Positions 26,753-35,835 of a stretch of 64,000 nucleotides of DNA are shown here, one piece after another. Both the position numbers and the translations under genes were made by a program. Numbering within the stretch: position 1 is the first letter of the stretch; the number at the start of each line of letters is the position of its first letter. The stretch lies in assembly GCF_003172895.1 (NCBI RefSeq), contig NZ_QGKL01000029.1, positions 248,001-312,000 of the forward strand. The letters run 5' to 3'. The DNA is from Leucothrix arctica. Lineage in GTDB: Bacteria; Pseudomonadota; Gammaproteobacteria; Thiotrichales; Thiotrichaceae. Under the pieces are notes generated by a model. It was not told where the DNA came from. It did no database searches and saw nothing but the letters and a program-made list of their open reading frames with translations.

Positions 26753-27714
26753 ACTACATTCTCCAATTTCTTCTCTACCACATCCATTAACATACCCGCG
26801 ATATTGGCCGAGTAAATTGTATCCAACTCACGTATACAGGTCGGACTAGTGACATTAATTTCTGTCATATAGTCACCTATAACGTCTAAACCAACGAAGC
26901 TTAGCCCCATCTCTTTAAGTGTTGGACCAACAGCAGCACAAATTTCTCTATCTCTTTCTGTGAGCGCTACACCCTTAGAGGTCGCACCTGCCGCCAAGTT
27001 CCCTCGGCTCTCACCTTCTGCAGGTATTCTAGCCAGAGCATAGTCAAAGGGTACGCCGTCGACCAACAAAATTCTTTTATCACCCTGTTTAAATTCAGGT
27101 AAAAAGCGTTGGGCCATTGCCGTCACAGTCCCTTGATGAGTAATGGTTTCGAGTATCACGCTACGGTTTTGATCACCTTCACGTATCTGGAAAATCATTG
27201 AACCACCCATCCCATCCAGCGGCTTCACAACAATATGCTTATGTTTCTCATGGAACGCTTTAATTAGCCCCATATCACGACTAACCAATGTTTCAGGTGC
27301 AAAGTCAGGAAACCAAGTAGTGAATAGCTTTTCATTGCAACTGCGAATACTAGAAGGCTTATTTAAGACCAAGCATCCCTGCTTCTCTGCTAGCTCTAGT
27401 AAGTAAGTACTATAAATGTACTCCATATCAAAAGGAGGATCTTTACGCATTATTACGCAATCTAGGTCACCCATCTTTTGAGTGTGTGCTTCGATGTAAT
27501 CAAACCAATGATCATTATTGTCGTGTAGCGTTACTGTTTGGCTACGGCAAAAAACATCACCACCCTCAACGTACATATCTGACTGCTGTATATAATGAAC
27601 ATCCCAACCGCGACGTTGAGCTTCTAGCATCATGGCAAATGAGCTATCTTTGTAAGGCTTGATTGATTCGATGGGATCCATCACAAACCCAATACTGATC
27701 GACTGACTAGACAT
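26749..27714 (-). CDS. gshB: Glutathione synthetase
   Basis: 321 aa, the usual length. It joins gamma-glutamylcysteine to glycine with ATP. ATP-grasp features are visible: 'VVKPLDGMGGSMIF', 'AMAQRFLPEFKQGDKRILL' and the C-terminal 'TEINVTSPTCIRELD'. The N-terminus 'IGFVMDPIESIKPYKDSSFA' is diagnostic. First gene of the minus-strand operon with the OsmC-like gene; a stretch with a minus-strand terminator lies upstream. Confidence 0.97.
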   Translation of the reverse strand: MSSQSISIGFVMDPIESIKPYKDSSFAMMLEAQRRGWDVHYIQQSDMYVEGGDVFCRSQTVTLHDNNDHWFDYIEAHTQKMGDLDCVIMRKDPPFDMEYIYSTYLLELAEKQGCLVLNKPSSIRSCNEKLFTTWFPDFAPETLVSRDMGLIKAFHEKHKHIVVKPLDGMGGSMIFQIREGDQNRSVILETITHQGTVTAMAQRFLPEFKQGDKRILLVDGVPFDYALARIPAEGESRGNLAAGATSKGVALTERDREICAAVGPTLKEMGLSFVGLDVIGDYMTEINVTSPTCIRELDTIYSANIAGMLMDVVEKKLENVV

Positions 27715-27766
27715 AGACGACGTCCGGTTTCATTAGAGAATGGGGGATTGTAGTCGCTATGCAGGC

Positions 27767-27793
27767 AAAAAAAAAGCGAACCAAAGGTCCGCT
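27767..27793 (-). terminator. Minus-strand intrinsic terminator upstream of gshB
   Basis: On the minus strand the hairpin AGCG-A/C-ACC with a 3-nt loop is followed by nine T. It points away from the ECF gene at 28118 and has no annotated gene upstream on its strand, so it probably ends a non-coding RNA. Confidence 0.75.
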
Positions 27794-27950
27794 GAAAGTT
27801 GCGAGGGAGATGATGTATTCATTCGACTGATGTAATCCAATGAATAAAACTGTACTATTCGGTGATTTGGGATATTAGTGATTCGACCTATTATCCTTCC
27901 GAATGTACCCATTGAGTGGGAGCAGTTAATTATTCGGTTCAAAAATATGT
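27767..27950 (-). ncRNA. Candidate small RNA ending in the terminator at 27767-27793
   Basis: The 403-bp gap 27715-28117 contains no convincing protein gene (a 61-codon minus-strand frame runs through the terminator). The only strong signal is the intrinsic terminator with nine U, which needs a minus-strand transcript. Upstream of it the strand carries C-rich segments CATCTCCCTCGC and TGCTCCCAC, as in small RNAs that pair with Shine-Dalgarno sequences. The 5' end is a guess. The remainder (27951-28117) would hold the promoter of the plus-strand ECF operon; I see no clear -35/-10 pair. Confidence 0.35.
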
Positions 27951-28117
27951 TAAATTAATTTCTTTTCTGTCGTGAAAGAGTCGAACTGATCGGCTACTAG
28001 ACTAACGAACAGAAACCTAATAATTGATGAGTGGGCTACTCAACACTTCTTCCCAATAGATGATACGAATTGAAATGAACTTTATGTCAATCCATAACTA
28101 CTACACGACTGAAAGCA

Positions 28118-28705
28118 GTGCTGAAAGAGAATAAAAATAATCCGAAGACGGATGATCGTACCGAAGACACTGAGCTACTAAAGCTTATAGACGCGGGTGA
28201 TCGAAATGCCTTTTCAACGCTGTACTTGAAGTACCAACCGCGCTTTTTGAAATATTGCACACGCGTTCTAAAAAACGACGTAGCATTAGCAGCGGACATT
28301 GTTGACGAAGCAATGATAGAGATTTGGAAGTCTGCAGGTAATTTTGCAGGTAAGTCTCTTCCGTCAACATGGATGTACTCCATAATGCGTTTCCGATTAA
28401 TCGGCTATCTGCGTAAGAACAAGGAAATCCTCCTTGAAGACGACACAGCAGCAATTAATATGGAAGACACTGCTTTAAGGCCCGATGAAGAGCTAGAACT
28501 CAGCCAAACGAACAGTTCGTTGGTTAAGCAACTTGGACAGCTAAGTGATAAACACCGTGAAGTATTAGAACTGGTGTATTTCAAAGAGCTTTCCGTAAAA
28601 GAAGTTGCACTGACTTTAGACATATCAGAAGGAACAGTTAAAACACGCATGTTTTATGCGAGAAAGCATTTGAAAGAGATACTCACTCAGAAAGGGAATC
28701 TCTAG
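28118..28705 (+). CDS. ECF-type RNA polymerase sigma factor
   Basis: 195 aa with a GTG start. Region 2 at about 25-90 has the normal acidic region 2.2 ('DVALAADIVDEAMIEIWKSA') and 2.4 ('SLPSTWMYSIMRFRLIGYLRK'); region 4 at about 125-190 has 'LELVYFKELSVKEVALTLDISEGTVKTRMFYARKHL'-type helix-turn-helix. Followed after 10 bp by its membrane anti-sigma factor, then a subtilase. Unlike the sigma at 25608 it has a conventional anti-sigma partner, so release by proteolysis or conformational change is likely. Confidence 0.93.
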   Translation: MLKENKNNPKTDDRTEDTELLKLIDAGDRNAFSTLYLKYQPRFLKYCTRVLKNDVALAADIVDEAMIEIWKSAGNFAGKSLPSTWMYSIMRFRLIGYLRKNKEILLEDDTAAINMEDTALRPDEELELSQTNSSLVKQLGQLSDKHREVLELVYFKELSVKEVALTLDISEGTVKTRMFYARKHLKEILTQKGNL

Positions 28706-28715
28706 GTCAACTTAT

Positions 28716-29471
28716 ATGAAGACGACAACAAAGCAAGAAGTCATCAATTTGCTAGCTTGGTATAACCTTGGCAAGTTATCTGATGACGAAAAGAATATGG
28801 TCGAAAGTGCCCTGAAAGAAGATCCTTCTTTAAGAGAGCAACTTGCAATCGAAAAATCAATGACTGCACTTATCAAGGAAGATAAAACGCTTCTAGATCA
28901 GTCATTATTTGAAGATAGTCAAAGTCGCCTTGACGGTGTACTGGCTAAGATTGACCTATTAGAAGGTACTCAAGCAGCAACTAAGCCAGTTGTTGCTAAA
29001 AAAGCAGCGGTTGCAACCGAGGCAAAACAGAGCTTCTTCGCACAATTAAAAGCTAAGTTTGATGACTTATTAGCAAGTAGCTCACACAGCTTCACATATG
29101 CTGTCTTTGCTGCACTAACTGTCGTTCAACTAGGCCTACTAGTGTTCTTCATCGTTCCATCTGTTAATATGGAAGCTGAAGGTGAATACTATACTGCTAG
29201 TGCTGACACTCAGGTCGTAAATGACCCTGTGCAAAACGTAGCAGTAGAAGGTGGAACCGTTCTAATAATTGGTATGCAAGGTCATATTAGACTTGATGGC
29301 ATTACTAGCTTATCAAGTGATGTTAAAATTGACCTTTTACCTAGTGCTAGTGGATACTACCGAGTTCGCGTTAATAAGAAATTATCGAACATAGAACTTC
29401 AGGAACTAAAGAATGAGCTGTCGAAAAAACATGGAGTCATCCAATTCATTGGTGAAGAATCTACTTTCTAA
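28716..29471 (+). CDS. Single-pass anti-sigma factor
   Basis: 251 aa. The cytoplasmic N-terminus matches the zinc-less anti-sigma pattern ('LLAWYNLGKLSDDEKNMVESAL', no HxxxCxxC). A linker leads to one transmembrane helix (about 127-148) and a periplasmic domain of about 100 residues. The last 40 residues ('YYRVRVNKKLSNIELQELKN' and following) look like a beta-alpha unit similar to subtilase propeptides, which may matter because the next gene is a subtilase. 10 bp after the sigma gene; 3' end overlaps the protease gene by 59 bp. Confidence 0.82.
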   Translation: MKTTTKQEVINLLAWYNLGKLSDDEKNMVESALKEDPSLREQLAIEKSMTALIKEDKTLLDQSLFEDSQSRLDGVLAKIDLLEGTQAATKPVVAKKAAVATEAKQSFFAQLKAKFDDLLASSSHSFTYAVFAALTVVQLGLLVFFIVPSVNMEAEGEYYTASADTQVVNDPVQNVAVEGGTVLIIGMQGHIRLDGITSLSSDVKIDLLPSASGYYRVRVNKKLSNIELQELKNELSKKHGVIQFIGEESTF

Positions 29472-30825
29472 CCGTGTTTTTACTACTGTCTTTGCATTTG
29501 GTATTAGCTGCTTAGTTTCTACACCACTATTTGCTCATAATAGTGGTGAGATTCATACACATTCAACGCTAATGAACCTTCCTGCTAATACAGCAGCAGG
29601 ACCACAACGCACTCACTTCACACAACGCAATAATAATATTAATTATTACGGCTTCCTGCCAATTTATCAAATTGCTCCTCCGTTAACTATTATCACTCCA
29701 CCTAAAGCCATTAAACCTAAACGTAATGATTTCGTAAAAGATGAGATCCTTTTAGTTTATGACTTTGGCCTGAAGAGAAAAGAAATAGAAGCAATTACGG
29801 AAAAGTACAAGCTTAAACGTAAATCAGGTATGGCGATTGGCGCACTAAGAAAAGGCGTTATTATTGCTGATACATTAGGTCAAAACCCACTAGATCTAAT
29901 GGAAGACATTAACAAGGTTGAAAAAGACTTCGTTGCTAATACTAATAACTATTACTCCTTAGCAGCTAACAATACCTCAGTTTCCCCACCTAAATTAAAT
30001 TACCCGCTTGCTCAAACAGGCGTTGGTAGAGCTCAACAGGTGTCGCGCGGAAGAGGCATTACTATAGGCATGGTTGATACGCCTGTAGATATTCGTCACC
30101 CTGCACTACGTGGCGTAAACATAGAACAGCACCTTATTGCCGACCCAAAAACAACTGAAAGTCGTGTACACGGGACATCTATTGCAGGTATTTTAGTCAG
30201 TAAAGACCCTCAGATTGGTGTAGCACCTGAAGCAAAGTTACTATCTGTTAGTGCTTTTTCATCCAGACCCGGACACCCGAAAGCACTTAGAGGAAAATCA
30301 ACAGATATTGTTGCTGCAATCGCTTACTGCATCCAAAAGAAAGTCGATATTTTAAACCTCAGCTTTACTGGTGGACGCGACAAATTTGTTGAATCAATCA
30401 TTCTAAATGCTATCCAGCGCGGCATCACTGTTGTTGCAGCCGGTGGAAATAAAGGAAAAGTGGGCAGCACTGTTTACCCTGCAGTCATAGAAGGTGTAAT
30501 CGGTGTAACCGCCGTAGATCGTAATCAGCGATTATTTGCACAGGCTGATCGAGGCCGCTTTATTGATATCGCGGCACCTGGTGTTGGGATACTCACACTA
30601 GCACCACAAGGCAAATTCCAAATTTCAACAGGTACTTCAATGGCTGCAGCGCATCTTTCAGGTGTTCTCGCATTACTGAAGTCGTACCAACACCAGTACC
30701 CTTCAGAGCAACTAAACCTGACAACTATCGATCTGGGTCGGGAAGGCTGGGACCAAGAGTTTGGCAATGGCTTAGTAAACGCTAGTGCTGCACTTCGCCT
30801 TATTGGCGCCCCTCTGCCTTACTAA
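29413..30825 (+). CDS. S8-family subtilisin-like serine protease, exported
   Basis: 470 aa from the ATG at 29413 (AGGA 8 bp upstream; an ATG at 29431 is the alternative). Signal peptide to about residue 41, propeptide-like region at about 105-170, catalytic domain from about 205. The triad is complete: D222 ('GMVDTPVD'), H253 ('RVHGTSIAG') and S409 ('STGTSMAAAHLSG'), with oxyanion 'AAGGNKGKV'. The gene starts inside the anti-sigma gene, so sigma, anti-sigma and protease are one transcript. A role in cleaving the anti-sigma periplasmic domain, or being the regulon's product, is inference. Confidence 0.9.
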   Translation: MSCRKNMESSNSLVKNLLSNRVFTTVFAFGISCLVSTPLFAHNSGEIHTHSTLMNLPANTAAGPQRTHFTQRNNNINYYGFLPIYQIAPPLTIITPPKAIKPKRNDFVKDEILLVYDFGLKRKEIEAITEKYKLKRKSGMAIGALRKGVIIADTLGQNPLDLMEDINKVEKDFVANTNNYYSLAANNTSVSPPKLNYPLAQTGVGRAQQVSRGRGITIGMVDTPVDIRHPALRGVNIEQHLIADPKTTESRVHGTSIAGILVSKDPQIGVAPEAKLLSVSAFSSRPGHPKALRGKSTDIVAAIAYCIQKKVDILNLSFTGGRDKFVESIILNAIQRGITVVAAGGNKGKVGSTVYPAVIEGVIGVTAVDRNQRLFAQADRGRFIDIAAPGVGILTLAPQGKFQISTGTSMAAAHLSGVLALLKSYQHQYPSEQLNLTTIDLGREGWDQEFGNGLVNASAALRLIGAPLPY

Positions 30826-30880
30826 ACACAGCCATAACAACAAAGAGAGCGGCAGCAATGTACTTCTGCACAAGCCTTAT

Positions 30881-31459
30881 ATGATGGGAATTAAGCTACG
30901 TTACTGGCTGATTGGAATTGTAATCATTTCAGCAGCAGTGACTTCCGGCGCAAAATATCAACTTAATCCTTACAACACCGCATCAGACACCTTTCGTGGT
31001 CGTGTATTAGGGTTTGAAATATTTAGAATCCCTAGTGGCTCAATGCAGCCAACACTGGTTCCCGGTGATAATATTTTTGTTTCCACTCGTATCTACAACG
31101 AGCAAGAGCCTCAAATTAATGACGTTATTATTTTCTTGTACCCAAAAAACAAGGAAGTAAATTACGTTAAACGCTTGATAGGACTTGGAGGTGACACTGT
31201 TCGCATAGAAAACTTCAATGTTTATGTGAATGATAAAATCATCAACCAGACCTACCTTGATAATAATTTTGTGCAAAGGCCTTTTTCCCGCTATATGCAA
31301 GAAATCACTATTCCAGAGGATAAGCTTTTCGTACTTGGGGACAACCGTGACAACAGTAATGATGGCCGCTTTTTTGGGCTGGTTGATAGAGCTGACGTGA
31401 TTGGAAAGGCAAAAATGATCATCCTGGGAGAGCCTAAGCGCATAGGTCAAAAGCTATAA
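30881..31459 (+). CDS. lepB: Signal peptidase I
   Basis: 192 aa from ATG 30881 (next ATG at 30884; the open frame begins within the protease gene but has no reason to start there). One N-terminal membrane anchor (about 5-24), then the S26 catalytic domain: Ser in 'IPSGSMQPTL', Lys in 'NYVKRLIGLGGD' and the box 'GDNRDNSNDGRFFG'. It is shorter than E. coli LepB (single anchor, small form), so it may be a second, specialised signal peptidase co-transcribed with the subtilase operon. It overlaps bioD by TAATG. Confidence 0.9.
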   Translation: MMGIKLRYWLIGIVIISAAVTSGAKYQLNPYNTASDTFRGRVLGFEIFRIPSGSMQPTLVPGDNIFVSTRIYNEQEPQINDVIIFLYPKNKEVNYVKRLIGLGGDTVRIENFNVYVNDKIINQTYLDNNFVQRPFSRYMQEITIPEDKLFVLGDNRDNSNDGRFFGLVDRADVIGKAKMIILGEPKRIGQKL

Positions 31460-32118
31460 TGAAAGGGCTTTTTGTAACCGGTACTGATACGGATGTTGGT
31501 AAAACATGGGTCGGTAGATTAATCGTTCAAGCGTTGATTGAAAAAGGTGCAAAGCTGCAACCACGCAAGCCAATAGAATCTGGCTGGCCTACAAACATAG
31601 ATAAAGTCACATCAACAGACGCTTGGCATTTAGCTAATGCTGCAAATAAACTAGATCAACTCGATACTATTTGCCCCAACCGCTTCCCTGCTCCGCTCTC
31701 TCCTGTTCGAGCTGCTCGCATGGTTAATCAGTCTTTGTCTTTAGATAAAGTAGCAAAGCAATGCCTCGACAATTTACAACACGATGACTTTCTTTACGTA
31801 GAAGGCGCTGGTGGTTTTTATTCTCCTCTAGTCGAAGATGGCCTAAATGCGGACTTAGCCAGCAAACTGAAACTGCCCATCGTTTTAGTGGCTAATAATC
31901 GCCTTGGCTGCATGAATCATATCCTTATGACTCACGAGGCTATGCAGAATCGCGATTTAAATCTTTTAGCGGTAATACTCAACCAAGTTGAAGCCATTGA
32001 CCACGATACGGCCATGAACAACCAAGAAGATTTACAAGAATACCTGACTCAGCCTGTTTTTAGCTTGCGTCACGGTCAAACCACCTTGCCAGCCCCCCTG
32101 GTAAATTTGCTATACTAG
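31459..32118 (+). CDS. bioD: Dethiobiotin synthetase
   Basis: 219 aa. It closes the ureido ring of dethiobiotin from 7,8-diaminopelargonate, CO2 and ATP. P-loop 'GTDTDVGKTWVGR' and 'KPIESGW' are diagnostic, with 'VEGAGGFYSPL' further on. The start overlaps the lepB stop by one base. No other bio genes are nearby, so it is a detached biotin gene co-transcribed with unrelated neighbours. It is 33 bp upstream of mnmG. Confidence 0.95.
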   Translation: MKGLFVTGTDTDVGKTWVGRLIVQALIEKGAKLQPRKPIESGWPTNIDKVTSTDAWHLANAANKLDQLDTICPNRFPAPLSPVRAARMVNQSLSLDKVAKQCLDNLQHDDFLYVEGAGGFYSPLVEDGLNADLASKLKLPIVLVANNRLGCMNHILMTHEAMQNRDLNLLAVILNQVEAIDHDTAMNNQEDLQEYLTQPVFSLRHGQTTLPAPLVNLLY

Positions 32119-32151
32119 TGAGTTACTTAGACACTCGCTGGATACACTCCC

Positions 32152-34044
32152 ATGTTATACCCAAAAAATTATGATGTAATCGTTGTCGGTGGCGGCCATG
32201 CCGGAACGGAAGCTGCTCTTGCAGCTGCACGCATGGGACAAAGCACACTATTACTTACCCACAACATCGAAACCATCGGCCAAATGAGCTGTAACCCTGC
32301 CATTGGTGGTATTGGTAAAGGTCACTTGGTTAAAGAAATTGATGCTTTAGGCGGTGCTATGGGTCATGCCGCTGACCGTGGTGGTATTCAGTTTAGAACA
32401 CTTAATGCACGTAAAGGTCCCGCAGTACGTGCGACACGTGCTCAAGCAGATCGCGTCCTTTATAAAGCAGCGATTATGGACATTGTCCTTAATCAAGAAA
32501 ACCTAGATGTATTCATGCAATCGGCAGACGACTTAATGGTTGAAAATGACACTGTCGTCGGTGTTATCTCACAGATGGGCGTCAAGTTCAGAGCAAAAGC
32601 GGTCGTACTAACCGTGGGTACATTCCTTGGCGGAAAGATCCATATCGGCATGGAAAATCATTCAGGTGGACGTGCAGGAGACCCTCCGTCTATTGCATTA
32701 GCTGATCGCCTAAGAGAATTACCGTTTCGTGTTGAGCGCCTGAAAACAGGTACGCCACCCCGTATTGATGCGCGCTCGATTGATTATACGAATCTTCAAG
32801 AGCAGCCGGGTGACACACCAACACCAGTATTTTCATATATTGGTAGCCGAGCTGAACACCCAAAACAAATTTCTTGCCACATTACACATACCAACCAAAA
32901 GACACACGACATCATCCTTGGCTCCCTAGATCGCTCGCCAATGTATTCAGGCGTCATTGAAGGAATTGGTCCTCGTTATTGTCCATCTATTGAGGATAAA
33001 GTTGTTCGCTTTGCTGATAAATCGAGCCACCAAATCTTCATTGAGCCAGAAGGCTTAAATACATACGAGATCTATCCTAACGGTATATCAACAAGCTTAC
33101 CGTTCGACGTGCAGTTAGAGTTTGTGCGCTCGATGGTTGGCTTTGAAAATGCACACATTACTCGCCCTGGTTATGCGATTGAGTATGACTTCTTTGACCC
33201 TAGAGACCTAAAGCCAAGCTTAGAAACTAAGTTTATTAATGGATTGTTCTTTGCTGGTCAAATTAACGGAACCACTGGTTACGAAGAAGCCGGCGCACAA
33301 GGCTTACTGGCGGGTTTAAATGCCGGGCTACTCGTGCAAGGCAAAGAAGCTTGGACACCAAAACGTAACGAAGCATATATCGGCGTACTGGTAGATGACC
33401 TTATTACTTGTGGAACTCAAGAACCTTATCGCATGTTCACTAGTCGTGCTGAACACCGTCTATTGTTACGTGAAGATAATGCTGACTTACGTTTGACTGA
33501 GATCGGCTATAACTTGGGCTTGGTTGATGAAAATCGCTGGCGCTTGTTTAGCGAGAAAAGAGAGCAGGTAGAGAAAGAGTTGCAACGCGTACGTGGTACT
33601 TGCATTCACCCTTCTCAAATAACTGATGAGCAGAGCGAGCAGATATTCAAAGGTAAACTAAGTCGCGAGTACCATATGGATGAGCTAATACGCCGCCCTG
33701 ATGTGACTTACAACAGTCTTCGTAGCATCGAAAGTGCCGGCCCAATGGTTGAAAACGAAGCTATAGCCGAGCAAGTAGAAGTGCAAATTAAGTATGCGGG
33801 TTATATCGAACGCCAGCAGCTTGAAGTGGATAAACAACTAAAACAGGAAGGCACTGCGATACCAGACAACTTGAATTACACCTTAGTATCTGGCCTATCT
33901 AATGAAGTGCGTCAGAAATTTACCGACCAACGCCCTGTTACCGTTGGCCATGCATCACGTATTCCTGGCGTTACACCTGCAGCGATTTCAATATTGATCG
34001 TTCACTTAAAGAAGAAACAACTCCAACTAAAGGCAAGTGCATGA
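32152..34044 (+). CDS. mnmG: tRNA uridine 5-carboxymethylaminomethyl modification enzyme MnmG
   Basis: 630 aa, full length. With MnmE it installs the cmnm5 group on wobble U34 of several tRNAs. FAD-binding '[19 protein letters not shown]', the MnmG signatures '[11 protein letters not shown]' and '[17 protein letters not shown]', and the C-terminal helical domain are intact. The stop overlaps rsmG by 4 bp, the standard mnmG-rsmG pair. Confidence 0.98.
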   Translation: MLYPKNYDVIVVGGGHAGTEAALAAARMGQSTLLLTHNIETIGQMSCNPAIGGIGKGHLVKEIDALGGAMGHAADRGGIQFRTLNARKGPAVRATRAQADRVLYKAAIMDIVLNQENLDVFMQSADDLMVENDTVVGVISQMGVKFRAKAVVLTVGTFLGGKIHIGMENHSGGRAGDPPSIALADRLRELPFRVERLKTGTPPRIDARSIDYTNLQEQPGDTPTPVFSYIGSRAEHPKQISCHITHTNQKTHDIILGSLDRSPMYSGVIEGIGPRYCPSIEDKVVRFADKSSHQIFIEPEGLNTYEIYPNGISTSLPFDVQLEFVRSMVGFENAHITRPGYAIEYDFFDPRDLKPSLETKFINGLFFAGQINGTTGYEEAGAQGLLAGLNAGLLVQGKEAWTPKRNEAYIGVLVDDLITCGTQEPYRMFTSRAEHRLLLREDNADLRLTEIGYNLGLVDENRWRLFSEKREQVEKELQRVRGTCIHPSQITDEQSEQIFKGKLSREYHMDELIRRPDVTYNSLRSIESAGPMVENEAIAEQVEVQIKYAGYIERQQLEVDKQLKQEGTAIPDNLNYTLVSGLSNEVRQKFTDQRPVTVGHASRIPGVTPAAISILIVHLKKKQLQLKASA

Positions 34045-34664
34045 GCGACAAACTTTGGAAATTAGGTATCGAGAAACTAGACCTCGATATTACTGATGCA
34101 CACATTGAAAAACTTAAGCACTACGTCACGCTTTTAGATCGCTGGAATAAGACTTACAACCTGACCGCTGTTCGTAACCCGAATGACATGATTCCAGCAC
34201 ATATTTTTGACAGTTTAGTCGTCGCTCCACATATTGATGGGGAAAACTGTTTAGATGTTGGCAGTGGCGCGGGGCTTCCTGGTATTCCATTATCGATTCT
34301 TCAGCCTGATCGTCAATTCACCATGCTGGATACTAACGGTAAAAAGACGCGTTTTATTCAACAGGCAATTATTGAGCTTGGCTTACCAAACGCTTCCGTT
34401 GTGCAAAGTCGTGTCGCCGAATGGCAGTCAGAGACTAAGTTTGACGCTATTATCAGCCGTGCATTTGCCTCTATTGCTGACTTTGTTGATGGTTGCAGCA
34501 TGCACCTTAAGGACAAAGGCGCTATTTATGCTATGAAGGGTCAGTACCCATCAGAAGAACTAATTTACACACCCAAAGGTTATGAATTAGTAGAAAAAAT
34601 AGTATTAGAAGTCCCGTATCTAGAAGGTGAACGCCATTTGTTAAAAATTATTAACACTGGCTAA
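34041..34664 (+). CDS. rsmG: 16S rRNA (guanine527-N7)-methyltransferase RsmG
   Basis: 207 aa. SAM-binding motif '[17 protein letters not shown]' and '[11 protein letters not shown]' identify it; it methylates G527 of 16S rRNA. ATGA overlap with mnmG. The genes usually next in this neighbourhood of gammaproteobacteria (parA-parB) are absent; glyQ-glyS follows instead. Confidence 0.97.
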   Translation: MSDKLWKLGIEKLDLDITDAHIEKLKHYVTLLDRWNKTYNLTAVRNPNDMIPAHIFDSLVVAPHIDGENCLDVGSGAGLPGIPLSILQPDRQFTMLDTNGKKTRFIQQAIIELGLPNASVVQSRVAEWQSETKFDAIISRAFASIADFVDGCSMHLKDKGAIYAMKGQYPSEELIYTPKGYELVEKIVLEVPYLEGERHLLKIINTG

Positions 34665-34718
34665 ATCACGGCTCTGGGTATATTTCTGAGGCGAGAAATA
34701 ACGTACAATAATTGCATA

Positions 34719-34779
34719 ACTAGTTACAAAGTTTATCCCTTAATTACTAGTTATAATATCTCCTTCTTTACACTAGTTA
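34719..34779. repeat. Three regularly spaced ACTAGTTA copies
   Basis: The 8-mer ACTAGTTA occurs at 34719, 34746 and 34772, i.e. every 26-27 bp, in the gap between rsmG and glyQ; the outer flanks TTGCAT and ATGCAA are inverted. A fourth copy is at 38378 in the small-RNA region. Possibly protein-binding sites, or chance in AT-rich DNA. Confidence 0.45.
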
Positions 34780-34798
34780 ATCATGCAAATGATTTTTG

Positions 34799-34837
34799 GG
34801 CGCTAACAGTTTTCTGTTCAGCGCCATTCTTTTATTT
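34799..34837 (+). terminator. Intrinsic terminator between rsmG and glyQ
   Basis: Stem GGCGCT/AGCGCC continued by AACAG/CTGTT with one bulged C and a TTTT loop, then ATTCTTTTATTT. It ends the mnmG-rsmG transcript, leaving glyQ about 75 bp for its own promoter. Confidence 0.8.
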
Positions 34838-34911
34838 AGTGCGAAGAAACACTCCTCAGCAAAAATACCGTATAATCCTCACCTTTACTGAAACTGCTGA
34901 ATTCACTGAAA

Positions 34912-35823
34912 ATGTCTGAATATAATGTCACTACCTTTCAAGGGCAAATCTTCGCTCTTCAGGATTACTGGGCTAAGCATGGCTGTGCCATTCTTCAACC
35001 TTACGATATGCCAATGGGCGCAGGAACATTCCACCCTGCAACCTTCTTAAGAGCGATTGGCCCTGAGCCATGGCGTGCAGCCTATGTACAGCCTTCACGT
35101 CGCCCTACTGATGGCCGTTATGGTGAGAATCCAAACAGACTTCAGCACTATTATCAGTTCCAAACACTGCTAAAGCCTTCGCCAGATAACATTCAAGAGC
35201 TATACCTTGGCTCATTGAAGGCAATCGGCATCGACCCGCTTAAGCATGACGTCCGTTTTGTAGAAGACAACTGGGAGTCACCAACGCTAGGTGCGTGGGG
35301 CTTGGGTTGGGAGATTTGGCTTAATGGTATGGAGGTGTCACAGTTCACCTACTTCCAGCAAGTCGGTGGTCTAGACTGCACACCTGTTTCAGGTGAACTA
35401 ACTTATGGACTTGAACGACTTGCAATGTATGTGCAAAACGTTGAAAACGTTTACGACCTAGTCTGGACAGAAAGCCCTGAAGGTACCATCACTTACGGTG
35501 ATGTTTACCACCAAAACGAAGTTGAGCAGTCTACTTACAACTTCGAAAAGGCTAACGTCGAAGAGCTATTCCATCAGTTTGATGAGGCTGAAAAAGTCAG
35601 TAATGCAATGATCGAAGACGGTCTGCCACTCCCTGCTTATGAGCAGATGCTAACCGCCTCACACGTATTCAACTTGCTAGATGCCCGTCACGCCATTTCT
35701 GTGACAGAGCGTCAGCGATATATTTTACGTGTTCGTGCATTGTCTCGTGGTATTGCTCAGGCTTACTACGACTCTCGTGAGAAGCTTGGCTTCCCGATGC
35801 TTAAAACTGACAACGTCAAATAA
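34912..35823 (+). CDS. glyQ: Glycyl-tRNA synthetase alpha subunit
   Basis: 303 aa. '[20 protein letters not shown]'-like N-terminus (here '[19 protein letters not shown]'), class II motifs '[19 protein letters not shown]' and '[14 protein letters not shown]'. It catalyses glycine activation in the alpha2beta2 enzyme typical of proteobacteria. 12 bp upstream of glyS, which has its own AAGGAG site. Confidence 0.98.
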   Translation: MSEYNVTTFQGQIFALQDYWAKHGCAILQPYDMPMGAGTFHPATFLRAIGPEPWRAAYVQPSRRPTDGRYGENPNRLQHYYQFQTLLKPSPDNIQELYLGSLKAIGIDPLKHDVRFVEDNWESPTLGAWGLGWEIWLNGMEVSQFTYFQQVGGLDCTPVSGELTYGLERLAMYVQNVENVYDLVWTESPEGTITYGDVYHQNEVEQSTYNFEKANVEELFHQFDEAEKVSNAMIEDGLPLPAYEQMLTASHVFNLLDARHAISVTERQRYILRVRALSRGIAQAYYDSREKLGFPMLKTDNVK

Positions 35824-35835
35824 GGAGATCTAGCA

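Noticed and set aside
27757-27942. 61-codon minus-strand frame upstream of gshB
   Set aside because: It ends inside the intrinsic terminator and lacks a ribosome site; a non-coding reading fits better.
34665-34911. Replication origin near mnmG
   Set aside because: No DnaA boxes (TTATNCACA) or GATC/AT-rich repeats were found; only the ACTAGTTA words and a terminator.
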